Shown here piece after piece: positions 43,531 to 52,250 of a stretch of 64,000 nt of DNA. Source of the stretch: Acidimicrobiales bacterium. GTDB lineage: Bacteria; Actinomycetota; Acidimicrobiia; Acidimicrobiales; SZUA-35. The position numbers and the translations under genes were made by a program. Within the stretch, counting starts at the first letter, position 1. The number at the start of each line of letters is the position of its first letter. Under the pieces are notes generated by a model that saw only the letters and a list, made by a program, of their open reading frames with translations, did no database searches and was not told the DNA's origin. The stretch covers positions 682,001-746,000 of the forward strand of contig JAWKIO010000005.1 of assembly GCA_041394265.1 (NCBI GenBank). Direction: 5' to 3'.

Positions 43531-44715
43531 AACGGGAGCGCCGGCCGAACGAGCGATCGCCTTCTCGTCGATCGGCCCGATGAGGAAGCCAACGGCCACG
43601 ACCGCGAAGACCGCCGCACCGACCAGCATGGCGGCCGAGGTGGAGGTGGCAGCGAAGATGGCCGACGCTCCGATGGGACCGATGGTCTGACCGAGCCGGG
43701 TGGCGGAAACGAAGCCCGCCATCACCGACGCTCGCTGGCCGTCGGGAGCCGAGCTTGCCGTGACGTCCTGCAACGTGGGAATGGCCAGACCGTCGCCCAG
43801 TCCGTAGATGACCGAGGCAACGACGATCAGCACCACCGTGGGTGCGATGCCGATCGCGAGCGCCGAGATCGAGATGAGGGCGCTGGAGGCGACGAGCACG
43901 GTTCGCACGGTCGAGCGGGACCGGATGCGGCCGAGGTTGAAGGCCACGAGGGTGGACCCGATCGCCGGCGCCGAGAGGATGAGGCCTCGGGCGCCAGGAC
44001 CGAGGCCGAAGTCCTTCTCGAGATGGACGGGCAGCGTGGTCAGGAAGACGCCGAAGATCACCATGAACAGCAAGGTGGCCGATGCGATGACCGCCAGGAT
44101 CACGGGCTGGCGGAGCGCCCGGCGGGTGTCGAGCAATTGTTCCCCGATGGTTCGCGTCGCCACCGTGTCGACACGAGGCATCGTTCGGTAGCCGAACGCT
44201 GCGATCGGCAGGGCCAGCGACGAACAGGCGAGCGACCAGCGCCAGTTCGACACCGATGCGATCAGACCACTGAACGACGGCATCAGCGCCAGGCAGACCG
44301 TGAGGACGGCGCTGTTGCGTCCGATCAATGTGGTGCGCTCGACGCCGGTCCAGAAGTCGCCGATCATCACGACGGCGAGGTTGATCAGCCCGGCCCCGCC
44401 AACGCCCTGCACCACACGTGCCACGAGGAGCAGTTCGAACGACGGTGCGAGCGCCACCGCCAGACCGGCCCCGCCGAACAGCACCAGGCAGGGCAGGAGC
44501 ACCCGTCGCCGACCGAGCCGGTCGGCCACGATGCCGATGATGGGCGCCACCAGGACACCCGGCAACGGGCCGCTCGCCACCAGCAGACCAGCCCGAGACT
44601 CGGGCTGGTCGAACGTGGCGAGGATGTCGGGGATGTTCGGGCTGAGAAGGGTGTTGGCGAGGATCCCCGCAACGGTGACGGAGAAGATGAAGACCAGAGG
44701 CGGGCGGCGGACCAT
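43525..44715 (-). CDS. MFS transporter (drug:H+ antiporter type)
   Basis: A 396-residue 12-helix transporter. The cytoplasmic loop GIVADRLGRRRVLLP is the MFS signature A motif, and VVQGVGGAGLINLAVVMI fits the efflux (DHA1) group's motif C region. ATG 44715 is preferred; the open frame continues to 44820 over the end of the upstream gene. It lies 10 bp behind the patatin gene, as the last of an apparent phzF-patatin-MFS operon. Substrate unknown. Confidence 0.88.
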   Translation of the reverse strand: MVRRPPLVFIFSVTVAGILANTLLSPNIPDILATFDQPESRAGLLVASGPLPGVLVAPIIGIVADRLGRRRVLLPCLVLFGGAGLAVALAPSFELLLVARVVQGVGGAGLINLAVVMIGDFWTGVERTTLIGRNSAVLTVCLALMPSFSGLIASVSNWRWSLACSSLALPIAAFGYRTMPRVDTVATRTIGEQLLDTRRALRQPVILAVIASATLLFMVIFGVFLTTLPVHLEKDFGLGPGARGLILSAPAIGSTLVAFNLGRIRSRSTVRTVLVASSALISISALAIGIAPTVVLIVVASVIYGLGDGLAIPTLQDVTASSAPDGQRASVMAGFVSATRLGQTIGPIGASAIFAATSTSAAMLVGAAVFAVVAVGFLIGPIDEKAIARSAGAPVA

Positions 44716-44725
44716 TGCGGGCACC

Positions 44726-45541
44726 CTACGGGGCCACGACCGCCTCGCCCCAACCAGTGCGGACCCGTTCGAGTGCTGCTGCGGCAAATGCCGAATGATC
44801 GGGACGGAGCTTCTGCTCATCGCCGGTCGGCGACACCACGACCAGTGGCTTTCCCGACGCCAGCCACGGGCGGAGCTCCATGCCGAGTTGGGCTCGGTGG
44901 GTGCGGGCCAAGAGATTGCCGCCCGTGCGGGCAGCCATCGGTGCGATCACCACGAGCGCATCGTGGTCCTCGACTCGAACGAGATCGGCGTTGGTCGAGG
45001 ACCAGACCGCGCCGTCGATCCACTCGTCGCCGTCGATCACGACGGGTGTCACGAAGCCGGGAACGGCCGCCGACGCGTACAGCTCCGCCTGTGGTTGGGC
45101 GGCGTCGACCAGCCGGGCCGGTCGACGTTGTCCCCCGCCCCGCCGAACCGAGATGGTGACGACGCCCGGGTGATAGGGCGCGTCGGCCACCTCGTAGTCC
45201 TGGGCATGCGAGCCGGCCGGTGCGAGCCGGGCCACGACTCGGCCACCCATGCTTCGCACCCGCGCCACCACGGGGGTGAATGGTCCCGATGCTGGCGGAG
45301 CGAGCACCTGACCCATCCGCTGGAACGACACCAAGTGGTCGTCGGTCGCCGGCGACGAGACCTCGGGCAGCGGTTGGCGAGCCCCGTTGAGTGCTCCGAC
45401 GGACGTGCCGACGATGGTGGTTGCACTCCCTGGCGACCAACCGACGATCGTCTCCAGCTCGGCGAGGGCGGCACGGATGTAGGCCCCTCCGGGCACCCCG
45501 CCGGCCCCCAGGACGAGTCCGACGCGTGGCGATCCGCTCAC
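44726..45541 (-). CDS. Patatin-like phospholipase / acyl hydrolase
   Basis: A 271-residue patatin-fold enzyme. The oxyanion hole is LVLGAGGVPGGAY, the nucleophile elbow is VGTSVGALNGA (GxSxG), and the catalytic Asp lies in the DGA/DG motif EWIDGAVWSSTNADL. Soluble, with no signal peptide. GTG 45541 overlaps the phzF-like stop (GTGA). It probably cleaves lipid esters; the target is unknown. Confidence 0.87.
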   Translation of the reverse strand: MSGSPRVGLVLGAGGVPGGAYIRAALAELETIVGWSPGSATTIVGTSVGALNGARQPLPEVSSPATDDHLVSFQRMGQVLAPPASGPFTPVVARVRSMGGRVVARLAPAGSHAQDYEVADAPYHPGVVTISVRRGGGQRRPARLVDAAQPQAELYASAAVPGFVTPVVIDGDEWIDGAVWSSTNADLVRVEDHDALVVIAPMAARTGGNLLARTHRAQLGMELRPWLASGKPLVVVSPTGDEQKLRPDHSAFAAAALERVRTGWGEAVVAP

Positions 45542-46389
45542 GCCAGCGCCACGTCGCCGCGGATGCAGGTGACGACGTCGCCACCCACCCAGATGACCGG
45601 CTCGCCCCCATCGGGGGCGTCCTCCTGCGCGACCGTGACCCGCCCCGAACGTCCGAGCATCGTTCCCTGTGCCGCTACGTACGGGGCCTGCAGGGTGCCG
45701 TTTCCGAGCAGCCATTGAGCGATCGACGCGTTGAGGCTGCCCGTGACGGGATCTTCGGCGGTCGTTCCCGATCGGGGGAAGAAGGCCCGTGCCTCGATGT
45801 CGGCATCGCCGGCGCCGTCGGTCAGCGCCACCACCCCCACCTTCAAATCGGACGGGCCCGGCTGGAGGGCACGGACCTCGTCGACCGATGACAGCCGAAC
45901 CGCGATCCAGCCCGGGCCATTGTCGGCCCACGTGGCATCGACGATCGCGTCGGGCGCGATGCCGAGCATGGTGGCGACCCGCTCGATGTCGAGATCGTCG
46001 ACCGGACCGCTGCGGATCAGCGGTGGAGCAGCGAACGCCAGCGAGGTGCCCGACCGCCGGATCGGGACCAGGCCGACGCCGCATTCCTGCACGATGAGCT
46101 CCGGATCCTTGGGTTGGCCTCCGGCTTCGAGCCAGACGTGCGCCGATCCGAGGGTCGGGTGCCCGGCGAATGGGAACTCGACACTCGGGGTGAAGATCCG
46201 AACCCGGTAGTCGGCGGCCGGATCGGTCGGTGGCAGGAGGAAGGTCGTTTCGGACAGGTTCGTCCAGTTCGCGAACCGCTGCATCTCCTCGGACGTCATC
46301 GACTCGGCGTCGAGCACCACCGCGAGTGGGTTGCCGCGGTAGGCCTCGCTGGTGAAGACATCGACCTGGAAGAAGGGCTTCGTCATCAC
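45538..46389 (-). CDS. PhzF family isomerase-like protein
   Basis: 283 residues with the PhzF pattern: FFQVDVFTSEAYRGNPLAVV at the start, the catalytic Glu47 in NLSETTFLLPP, EFPFAGHPTLGSAHVWL, and EDPVTGSLNASIAQWL with GRVTVAQEDAPDGGEPVIWVGG at the end. PhzF enzymes isomerise small acids; most homologues have unknown substrates. First gene of a three-gene unit with patatin and MFS genes. Confidence 0.9.
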   Translation of the reverse strand: MMTKPFFQVDVFTSEAYRGNPLAVVLDAESMTSEEMQRFANWTNLSETTFLLPPTDPAADYRVRIFTPSVEFPFAGHPTLGSAHVWLEAGGQPKDPELIVQECGVGLVPIRRSGTSLAFAAPPLIRSGPVDDLDIERVATMLGIAPDAIVDATWADNGPGWIAVRLSSVDEVRALQPGPSDLKVGVVALTDGAGDADIEARAFFPRSGTTAEDPVTGSLNASIAQWLLGNGTLQAPYVAAQGTMLGRSGRVTVAQEDAPDGGEPVIWVGGDVVTCIRGDVALA

Positions 46390-46441
46390 ACGATTCTACG
46401 GAGTCGGTGCTCTCGACCTGCAGAAGCTGTTCACTGGGTAG

Positions 46442-47716
46442 ATGCAGGATGACCATCGGGCCACGATCCGTGAGCTCTCCGATCGCCTCATCGAGGCGCA
46501 GGCCGAGATCCGAGTGCTCGACGCCGTGAAGTGGACCGACGACATCCGAGACCAATTCTTCGCCTCGAAGTACAAAGAGCAGCCGGCCGTCGACGCCGAC
46601 TACTACGAGCGCAATCCGCTCAAATTCGATGCCGACGAGGTGCGCGATCGGTTCATCGCCCTCGAAACCGAGATCGCCACCCAACTCGGATCGGTGACGG
46701 CAGCCTCACAGCTCCTGCGTCGGACCTGCGAGCAGTATCGCCTCACGATCGACATGCTGGTCGCCCGGGGCAAGCCGAGCTTCGGCAGCTATGCCACGCT
46801 GCTCTACGGCACCCCCGACGAGGTGTTCCACGCCGGTGGGCCGACGGTCATCGACCTGGCCGAGTCGCTCGAGGAATCGCTCTCGGCTCTCGAGCCGTCG
46901 TTGCTGATCGACACCTCCGCGCACGAGCTCGATGCTCAGGCGGCGGTCGCCGACCTCCAGGCCCGACTCGACAGCTCCATGGGCGCAGGCGCCGTCGACG
47001 TCCGGCTCGACGACGGTCTCGTCGCCGACGCTGCCGCCGGCTCGACCTACATCAAGTTGCGATCCGACGCGACCTTCAGCCCGCAAGACCTGGCAACGCT
47101 CGAGGCCCACGAGGGTTGGGTGCACGTCGGCACTACCCGCAACGGGCTGGCGCAGCCGTGGTGCAACTTCCTCGGCAAGGCCGCCCCTCCGGCCACGGTG
47201 ACCCAGGAGGGCCTCGCCACCCTCACCGAGATGTTCGCCCTCCGGAGCCACCCCGGGCGGCTCCGCCGAATCGCCAATCGGGTGCGGGGCGTGGCGCTCG
47301 TGCTCGACGGCGCCACCTTCGTCGACCTGTTCGAGTTCTTCCGTACCGAGGGCTTGACCGAGGACGAGTGCTGGTCGATCGCGGCCCGGATCTTCCGTGG
47401 CAGTACCCCGACCGGTCCCCCGTTCACCAAGGACCTCGCCTACGGCAAGGGCCTCGTGCTGTCATACGTCTACGTCCGCCTGGCACTACGCCAGGGGCGC
47501 CCCGACCGCATTCCCATGCTGTTCTGCGGCAAGGTCGATCTCCAGGCCATGGGCCTGGTCAATCATCTGTTCGACGAAGGATTGCTCGAGCCGCCGCAGT
47601 TCGTCCCCGAACCGTTCCGAGATCTCGAGGCCCTCACGGCGCAGATCGCGTTCAGCCGGTTCCTGCGCAACCTCGACTTCGACCAGCTCGAATCGGAGTA
47701 CGGCCAGCTGCTGTGA
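46442..47716 (+). CDS. DUF1704 (QEGLA motif) protein, MATCAP-like metallopeptidase
   Basis: A 424-residue protein of the family once called 'flavohemoglobin expression-modulating QEGLA motif protein'. It carries QEGLA (255-259) and, just before it, EAHEGWVHVGTTRNG. This gives the HExxxH metal-binding pattern (H223, E224, H228) known from the eukaryotic MATCAP tyrosine carboxypeptidases, the same family. The bacterial substrate is not known. ATG 46442 diverges from the phzF gene by 52 bp. The stop lies just before a strong hairpin at 47720-47740. Confidence 0.82.
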   Translation: MQDDHRATIRELSDRLIEAQAEIRVLDAVKWTDDIRDQFFASKYKEQPAVDADYYERNPLKFDADEVRDRFIALETEIATQLGSVTAASQLLRRTCEQYRLTIDMLVARGKPSFGSYATLLYGTPDEVFHAGGPTVIDLAESLEESLSALEPSLLIDTSAHELDAQAAVADLQARLDSSMGAGAVDVRLDDGLVADAAAGSTYIKLRSDATFSPQDLATLEAHEGWVHVGTTRNGLAQPWCNFLGKAAPPATVTQEGLATLTEMFALRSHPGRLRRIANRVRGVALVLDGATFVDLFEFFRTEGLTEDECWSIAARIFRGSTPTGPPFTKDLAYGKGLVLSYVYVRLALRQGRPDRIPMLFCGKVDLQAMGLVNHLFDEGLLEPPQFVPEPFRDLEALTAQIAFSRFLRNLDFDQLESEYGQLL

Positions 47717-47719
47717 GCG

Positions 47720-47740
47720 CTCCCGCAGCTACTGCGGGAG
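47720..47740. terminator. Stem-loop terminator whose loop is the stop codon of the convergent gene
   Basis: CTCCCGCAG, loop CTA, CTGCGGGAG: a 9-bp perfect stem. The loop CTA (47729-47731) is the TAG stop of the minus-strand gene, and the hairpin starts 3 bp after the plus-strand stop. Likely a two-way terminator. Confidence 0.6.
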
Positions 47741-49543
47741 ATAGGCGAAGCGGTTGCTGAACTCGGTGCTCCCCGCCACCCAGCGAACGGTGAGATGCCT
47801 CGGCAGGCCCTTCAGGATCTCGTTGTACCAGTAGTCGAAGCCCGCCTGGTCGGGGGCCCGACCGAGCACGTTGCGGTAGACGACCTCGAGGAACTGCCGG
47901 TCGGTCAGGTTGCTGTACCGGGTCGTGAACTCCTGGCTGTAGGCGAAGGAGTAGGCCATGTCGTCGTAGCTGGTGCCGTTGCGGGACTGGTCGATCCAGT
48001 ACTTGATACCGACCAGGTCGGGGTCACGCTCGAAGAAGGCCCGGTAGAGGCGGAGCGTGTCGGCGTCGGATGCTCGATAGTCGGTGGCGTAGATCACGCC
48101 GAAGAGGCTCCCGGCCTGGGCGACGGTCGTGCGCTCGACGGGCGAGTAGCCGATACCGACGCCGTTGGCGGTGGCGGTCTGGCCATCGATCTCGGCGGTG
48201 ACCACGGCGGTGTAGGTGCCGCTGGTGGTGAAGCCGCCGAACTCGACGCTGCGTGCCGTGGCCGGCAGCGTGGACTGGCGCACCACGTTGCCCGATGGGT
48301 CCTTGAGCGTCACCAGCCACTGCTTGGCCGGCACGTTCATCTCGGCGTTGAACCCGGGCGTGATGTTGACCGTCAGCACCCCATTTGTGGTGGAGCCCGA
48401 CACCAGCGGCGCCGCCGGTGACAGGAAGGTCTCGTAGCCCGCCTGGCTGAGCAACCCAGCGATCACTCCGTCGACGTGGTTCACTTCACCGTTGGTCAGG
48501 AACGGCGTCATGAGTGCACCGGGCGTGCGATATTGACCACGCTGGTAGGTGTAGGTGTTCTCGTCGAGGTGGCTCAGGCTGGATCCGGTACTCCACGTCG
48601 ACGGGTCGTAGATCTTCTCCCACGTGCCGTCGGTGTTCATCGACCAAAGGTTGTTGGTCCGCACCACATCGGATCGGAGGCTGGCGAACGACTGCGACGC
48701 ACTCTGGTTGCCGAAGAAGGTGGCGCCCCAGGTGCTCAAAACCGAGGAGTCGATCGACTGCTCGCGATCCACGCCTGACGCCACGCCGAGCGAGTGGCCG
48801 ACCTCGTGGAGCAAGACCGTCTTCAGGTAGTAGTTGTCGTTGGGCGCCGAGTCGTTGGGGTCGAGGGTGTAGTCCCAGTTGATCTGTGAGTTCAGCACGA
48901 GGTCGAGGGCGTACGCACCGGACGCCGTCGACGCTCCGTTCACGTTGGCCAGGAAGCGCGGGACCACGAACGTCGACCCGTTCTGGTTGACCGTGACCCA
49001 ACCGGTCGCCGCCCCACCGAGCACACCCGTCGGGAGCTGGTCGCTCCAGGCAACCCTGACGTGATGCCATTCGGGGGCCGGGATGTCGAGGTCGATCACC
49101 GATCGCCAGTCGACGAACACTTCGCCGAGCAGATCGATGACGACGGATGGCACGTTGGCATCGGCCTCGATCAGGATGTCGGGGTTGGCGGGGTTGTTCG
49201 GGTCGGAGCTGTTGCGCCAGTGGAAGGTGTTGGTCGTGGTCGCCAACGCCATGCCAGGGCTCGCGTCGAACTCGGCGCGAGCGAAGACCGCCTCGACCTC
49301 TTGCGGCGACAGCGGCTGCTCATCGACGGTGTCGACGTGCGTCTCGACCGAGTCGCCACCGGGTACGACCTCGAACGGCAGCGAGGGATCGAAGGGCAGC
49401 GGGTGAAGATCCGTTGTCGGCGCCGGTGTCTCCACGGTCGGTGCCGGGACGGCCAGGGCGGTAGCGGTGCCGGCCGAAGCCAGGATCGTGGCGAGCGTCG
49501 ACGCGACCAGGGTTCGACGGACGGCTCGGCTCTTGCTCTTCAT
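47729..49543 (-). CDS. Secreted metalloprotease-like protein with C-terminal DUF4214
   Basis: A 604-residue protein with a signal peptide (residues 1-32), a presumed prodomain, an HExxH-containing domain (about 100-390; LLHEVGHSLGVASGVD, H246/E247/H250), an Ig-like beta domain (about 395-480) and a DUF4214 repeat region (LYRAFFERDPDLVGIKYWI; VVYRNVLGRAPDQAGFDYW). Metzincins would place a third zinc ligand at residue 256, which is Ser here; Asp259 might substitute. DUF4214 is common in secreted actinobacterial and S-layer-like proteins. ATG 49543 gives a clean signal peptide. It lies 99 bp after the anti-sigma gene, on the same strand. Confidence 0.8.
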   Translation of the reverse strand: MKSKSRAVRRTLVASTLATILASAGTATALAVPAPTVETPAPTTDLHPLPFDPSLPFEVVPGGDSVETHVDTVDEQPLSPQEVEAVFARAEFDASPGMALATTTNTFHWRNSSDPNNPANPDILIEADANVPSVVIDLLGEVFVDWRSVIDLDIPAPEWHHVRVAWSDQLPTGVLGGAATGWVTVNQNGSTFVVPRFLANVNGASTASGAYALDLVLNSQINWDYTLDPNDSAPNDNYYLKTVLLHEVGHSLGVASGVDREQSIDSSVLSTWGATFFGNQSASQSFASLRSDVVRTNNLWSMNTDGTWEKIYDPSTWSTGSSLSHLDENTYTYQRGQYRTPGALMTPFLTNGEVNHVDGVIAGLLSQAGYETFLSPAAPLVSGSTTNGVLTVNITPGFNAEMNVPAKQWLVTLKDPSGNVVRQSTLPATARSVEFGGFTTSGTYTAVVTAEIDGQTATANGVGIGYSPVERTTVAQAGSLFGVIYATDYRASDADTLRLYRAFFERDPDLVGIKYWIDQSRNGTSYDDMAYSFAYSQEFTTRYSNLTDRQFLEVVYRNVLGRAPDQAGFDYWYNEILKGLPRHLTVRWVAGSTEFSNRFAYLPQ

Positions 49544-49642
49544 GTCGGTCGGCTCCGGGTCGGGGGATGCGGGAGATATCGGACACATCCGATCGGGACT
49601 GAAGCCATGATCCGTGACCTGATCGAAAACTGAGGTTGGGCG

Positions 49643-50335
49643 TCAGAGCTCGCCGGCGAAGAGTACGGGGCTGGTCGGCTGGTCGGAACCTCCATCGGGT
49701 TCGATGGTGACGCCCCATCCTCGACCGTCGATGTCGTCCAGCTCGAGCATGACCTCGGCGTCGCCATCTTCCGGGGTGAAGAGCCCGGCGGCGGCGACAC
49801 CATCGGGCAGCAGGAACCACAGCTCGTAGACCTTGCCCTCGCCCGGGTCGGGGAGGCCCGCCGAGCGCACAACCGCTCGATCCTGCTCGGGTGACCACAC
49901 GACCTCGATGGTGGCGTCGCCCGAGGACTCGTCGATCGGATCGAGTTGGAGCGTGATGGCATCGGGTGCAGCGGCCACCTCGACGTCACTCGAGCCCTGA
50001 CGGCTCAGTGTAAGTGCGGCCACCGAACCGACGGCGACCAGCAACAGCGCCGCTGCAGCCGCGAGCACTCGGGTGGAAGTGGTGCGGCGCATCGGGACGA
50101 GCGGTGACACCTGCCGGGTGGTGGCAACATCGGCAAGAACCTTCGCTCGAAGCCCTGCCGGTGGTGGACGGCGGGCCACCGTGCCGAGCTCGGCGGCCGT
50201 GAGCGAGTATTCCGCGACGGCGGTCGAGCAGGAGTCGCAGCCTGCGAGGTGCGTCTCGAAGGCCTCCCGCTCCGATGGGTCCAGGGCATCGAGTGCGTAG
50301 GCGCCGGCGAGCTGGTGGACATCGTGGTGGTTCAT
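49643..50335 (-). CDS. Anti-sigma factor, RskA-like
   Basis: A 230-residue membrane anti-sigma factor. The N-terminal zinc-type ASD has FETHLAGCDSCSTAVAEY (HxxxCxxC), then one membrane helix (about 88-108) and an extracytoplasmic RskA domain with KVYELWFLLPDGVAAAGLF and GWGVTIEPDGGSDQPTSPVLFAGEL, the usual end. It would hold the sigma factor encoded immediately upstream (ATGA overlap at 50332-50335). Release probably needs proteolysis; a PrsW homologue is encoded 15 kb away, though a link is only a guess. Confidence 0.9.
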   Translation of the reverse strand: MNHHDVHQLAGAYALDALDPSEREAFETHLAGCDSCSTAVAEYSLTAAELGTVARRPPPAGLRAKVLADVATTRQVSPLVPMRRTTSTRVLAAAAALLLVAVGSVAALTLSRQGSSDVEVAAAPDAITLQLDPIDESSGDATIEVVWSPEQDRAVVRSAGLPDPGEGKVYELWFLLPDGVAAAGLFTPEDGDAEVMLELDDIDGRGWGVTIEPDGGSDQPTSPVLFAGEL

Positions 50336-50925
50336 ACGGTCACCCCCAGGTGATCTCGCAGCCTGATCAGGCCGTCACGAATGCGAGTTTTGGCGGTCCC
50401 TTCCGGGATGTCGAGGAGCACGGCGACCTCACGGTAGGTACGCCCGCCGAAGTAGGCGAGTTCGATGGCCGAACGCTGGGTCTCGGTCAGGGTGTGCAGC
50501 GCCTGTCGTACCCGTTCGTGTTGCAGCTCGTCGTTGACCGCCTCGGCGATCGGGTCCGGCGCTTCGACCGAGAGCTGGTGCTCTCGGTCCTCACGGTTGC
50601 GGGCCGCTTGTTCCGAGCGCACCCGGTCGACCGCTCGCCGGTGGGCGATGGCGGCCATCCAACTCTTGACGGTGCCCTTCGATCGATCGAAGCGAGGGGC
50701 GATGCGCCAGATCTCGAGGAAGACCTCCTGGGTCACCTCCTCGCTCTGGGCCGGATCACGAACGACGCTCACGACGATGCCGAACAACAGCCCGGCGAAG
50801 AGGTCGTAGAGCTCGGCGAAGGCCGATTCGTCGCCCCTCGACACCGCTGCCATCAGCGTTGACGCACGGTCCGCTTCGGCGGGTGGCGTCGCCGCTCGTC
50901 GTTTGAAGGGGCTCACCTCGCCCAT
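50332..50925 (-). CDS. ECF sigma factor (SigK-like)
   Basis: A 197-residue sigma-70 family protein. Region 2 is AFAELYDLFAGLLFGIVVSVVRDPAQSEEVTQEVFLEIW followed by KGTVKSWMAAIAHRRAVDRVRS; region 4 is TLTETQRSAIELAYFGGRTYREVAVLLDIPEGTAKTRIRDGLIRLRD. It matches ECF19/SigK-type factors paired with RskA. A 6-base inverted repeat (GTTCGG-AA-CCGAAC, 50959-50972) lies 34 bp upstream of the start. The DUF4214 protease-like gene downstream may belong to its regulon. Confidence 0.92.
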   Translation of the reverse strand: MGEVSPFKRRAATPPAEADRASTLMAAVSRGDESAFAELYDLFAGLLFGIVVSVVRDPAQSEEVTQEVFLEIWRIAPRFDRSKGTVKSWMAAIAHRRAVDRVRSEQAARNREDREHQLSVEAPDPIAEAVNDELQHERVRQALHTLTETQRSAIELAYFGGRTYREVAVLLDIPEGTAKTRIRDGLIRLRDHLGVTV

Positions 50926-50987
50926 CGTCGCAGTTCCTCTCGTCGATTGATGGATCGAGTTCGGAACCGAACGGCCGGCGGATTGGT

Positions 50988-51347
50988 CTAGCCGGCGAGC
51001 ATGCGAGCGACGAGCGTCAGCAGGTTGTCCTTGCTGGCCACCTTCTCGACATACGCCGTCGCTCCCGCTGCCTCGCCCCGTGCCACATCAGCGGGACTGG
51101 AGAGCGCCGACACCATGACGATCGGCGCCGTACAGCCGCCGGCTCGAAGCTTCTCGCACACCTCGTAGCCGTCCATGCGCGGCATCATCACGTCGAGGAG
51201 CACCATGTCGACGTCGTTCTCGGCGAACTTGTCGAGCACGATCGGCCCGTCGTGGGCTTCGATCGGTGTGTAGCCACCGGCGGTGAGCCATCGGGAATAG
51301 AGAAAGCGAATGTCCGACTCGTCGTCGGCGACCAGAATGCGAGGCAT
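50988..51347 (-). CDS. Single-domain response regulator
   Basis: A 119-residue receiver: ILVADDESDIRFLYSRW (acidic pair), VDMVLLDVMMPRMDGYE (phospho-Asp52), PIVMVSALSS and ATAYVEKVAS (switch Thr/Lys region). There is no output domain, so it acts by protein contacts. ATG 51347 is chosen. It diverges from a histidine kinase by 58 bp, and the two are likely partners. Confidence 0.88.
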   Translation of the reverse strand: MPRILVADDESDIRFLYSRWLTAGGYTPIEAHDGPIVLDKFAENDVDMVLLDVMMPRMDGYEVCEKLRAGGCTAPIVMVSALSSPADVARGEAAGATAYVEKVASKDNLLTLVARMLAG

Positions 51348-51405
51348 CCGACAGCTTTCGACAGCGATGCCAACTTGTTGAGGGCAAGAGGCCGAAGCTT
51401 GTCCC

Positions 51406-52161
51406 ATGATTGACGTTCAGGGCCTGGAAACAGAGATCCAGGCGCTTCGGTCGTTGCTCAGCACCGAGCGCGACCAGCACCGGGAGTTCGCTCGGCGCGC
51501 CGGACATGACCTCGCCGCCCCGTTGCGCGGTCTACGCAGTCTGACGTCGTTCCTCCGTGAGGACGCGGCCGACGGGCTCGATGGCGATGCGCTGGAGCTG
51601 CTGGAACGGATCGACGGTCGTGTCGTGCTGATGGAGCAGGTCGTCCAGTCGCTCACTGCCTTCGCTCGTAGCGGGGACCGGCATGAAGCTCCTCGGCCGA
51701 CGACCCTGGCCGACATCATCGACGACGTCATCGTCGCCGTCGGGTTGCCGGCTCGTTTCCGGTGCGAGGTCGAAGCAAGCGGCGCGGTCGTCCATCTGCC
51801 GCTGGTCGCCATCGGCCGTGTCGTCGAACGGGTCGTCGAGAATGCCTGGCACCACGCCAACCCAGGCGACCTCGAGGGGACCATCACGATCGGCGCCTCG
51901 ATCGCCGACGGATTCGCCACCGTCACGGTGAGCGACGACGGGCCGGGTATGGACCCGCGCACGGCTGCTCACGCATTCGATCCGTTCTTCACCGGGCCGC
52001 CGCCACCGGATCAGATCACTCGTCGGTCCGGGCTCGGGCTCGCCACCGCCTCCGCCACCGCAGCGGCGCACGGCGGCTCGCTCGCCATCGTCGACCACCG
52101 GCCCGGGCACACGGTCGTCGCCATCCGATGGCCGGTGGCCGATCCGCTCCCGTTCGCGTGA
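51406..52161 (+). CDS. Soluble histidine kinase (HisKA-HATPase)
   Basis: A 251-residue kinase without membrane helices or sensor domain. The dimerisation/phosphoacceptor box is FARRAGHDLAAPLRGLRSL (His34). The ATP-binding domain shows ERVVENAWHHA (N box), VSDDGPGMDP (G1) and RSGLGLATASATAAAHGG (G2). A short N-terminal coiled coil is the only other part. It probably takes its signal from a partner protein. Related in layout to the phytochrome-type kinases that pair with Rcp1-like receivers. Confidence 0.88.
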   Translation: MIDVQGLETEIQALRSLLSTERDQHREFARRAGHDLAAPLRGLRSLTSFLREDAADGLDGDALELLERIDGRVVLMEQVVQSLTAFARSGDRHEAPRPTTLADIIDDVIVAVGLPARFRCEVEASGAVVHLPLVAIGRVVERVVENAWHHANPGDLEGTITIGASIADGFATVTVSDDGPGMDPRTAAHAFDPFFTGPPPPDQITRRSGLGLATASATAAAHGGSLAIVDHRPGHTVVAIRWPVADPLPFA

Positions 52162-52250
52162 GCCGCTCGCCTCATTCTGCGACATGGTCCTTCTGGAGGC
52201 TCCCTTACTTCCGAAACTGAGGCCGAACAGCTATCGAGATCGGGGACCAG

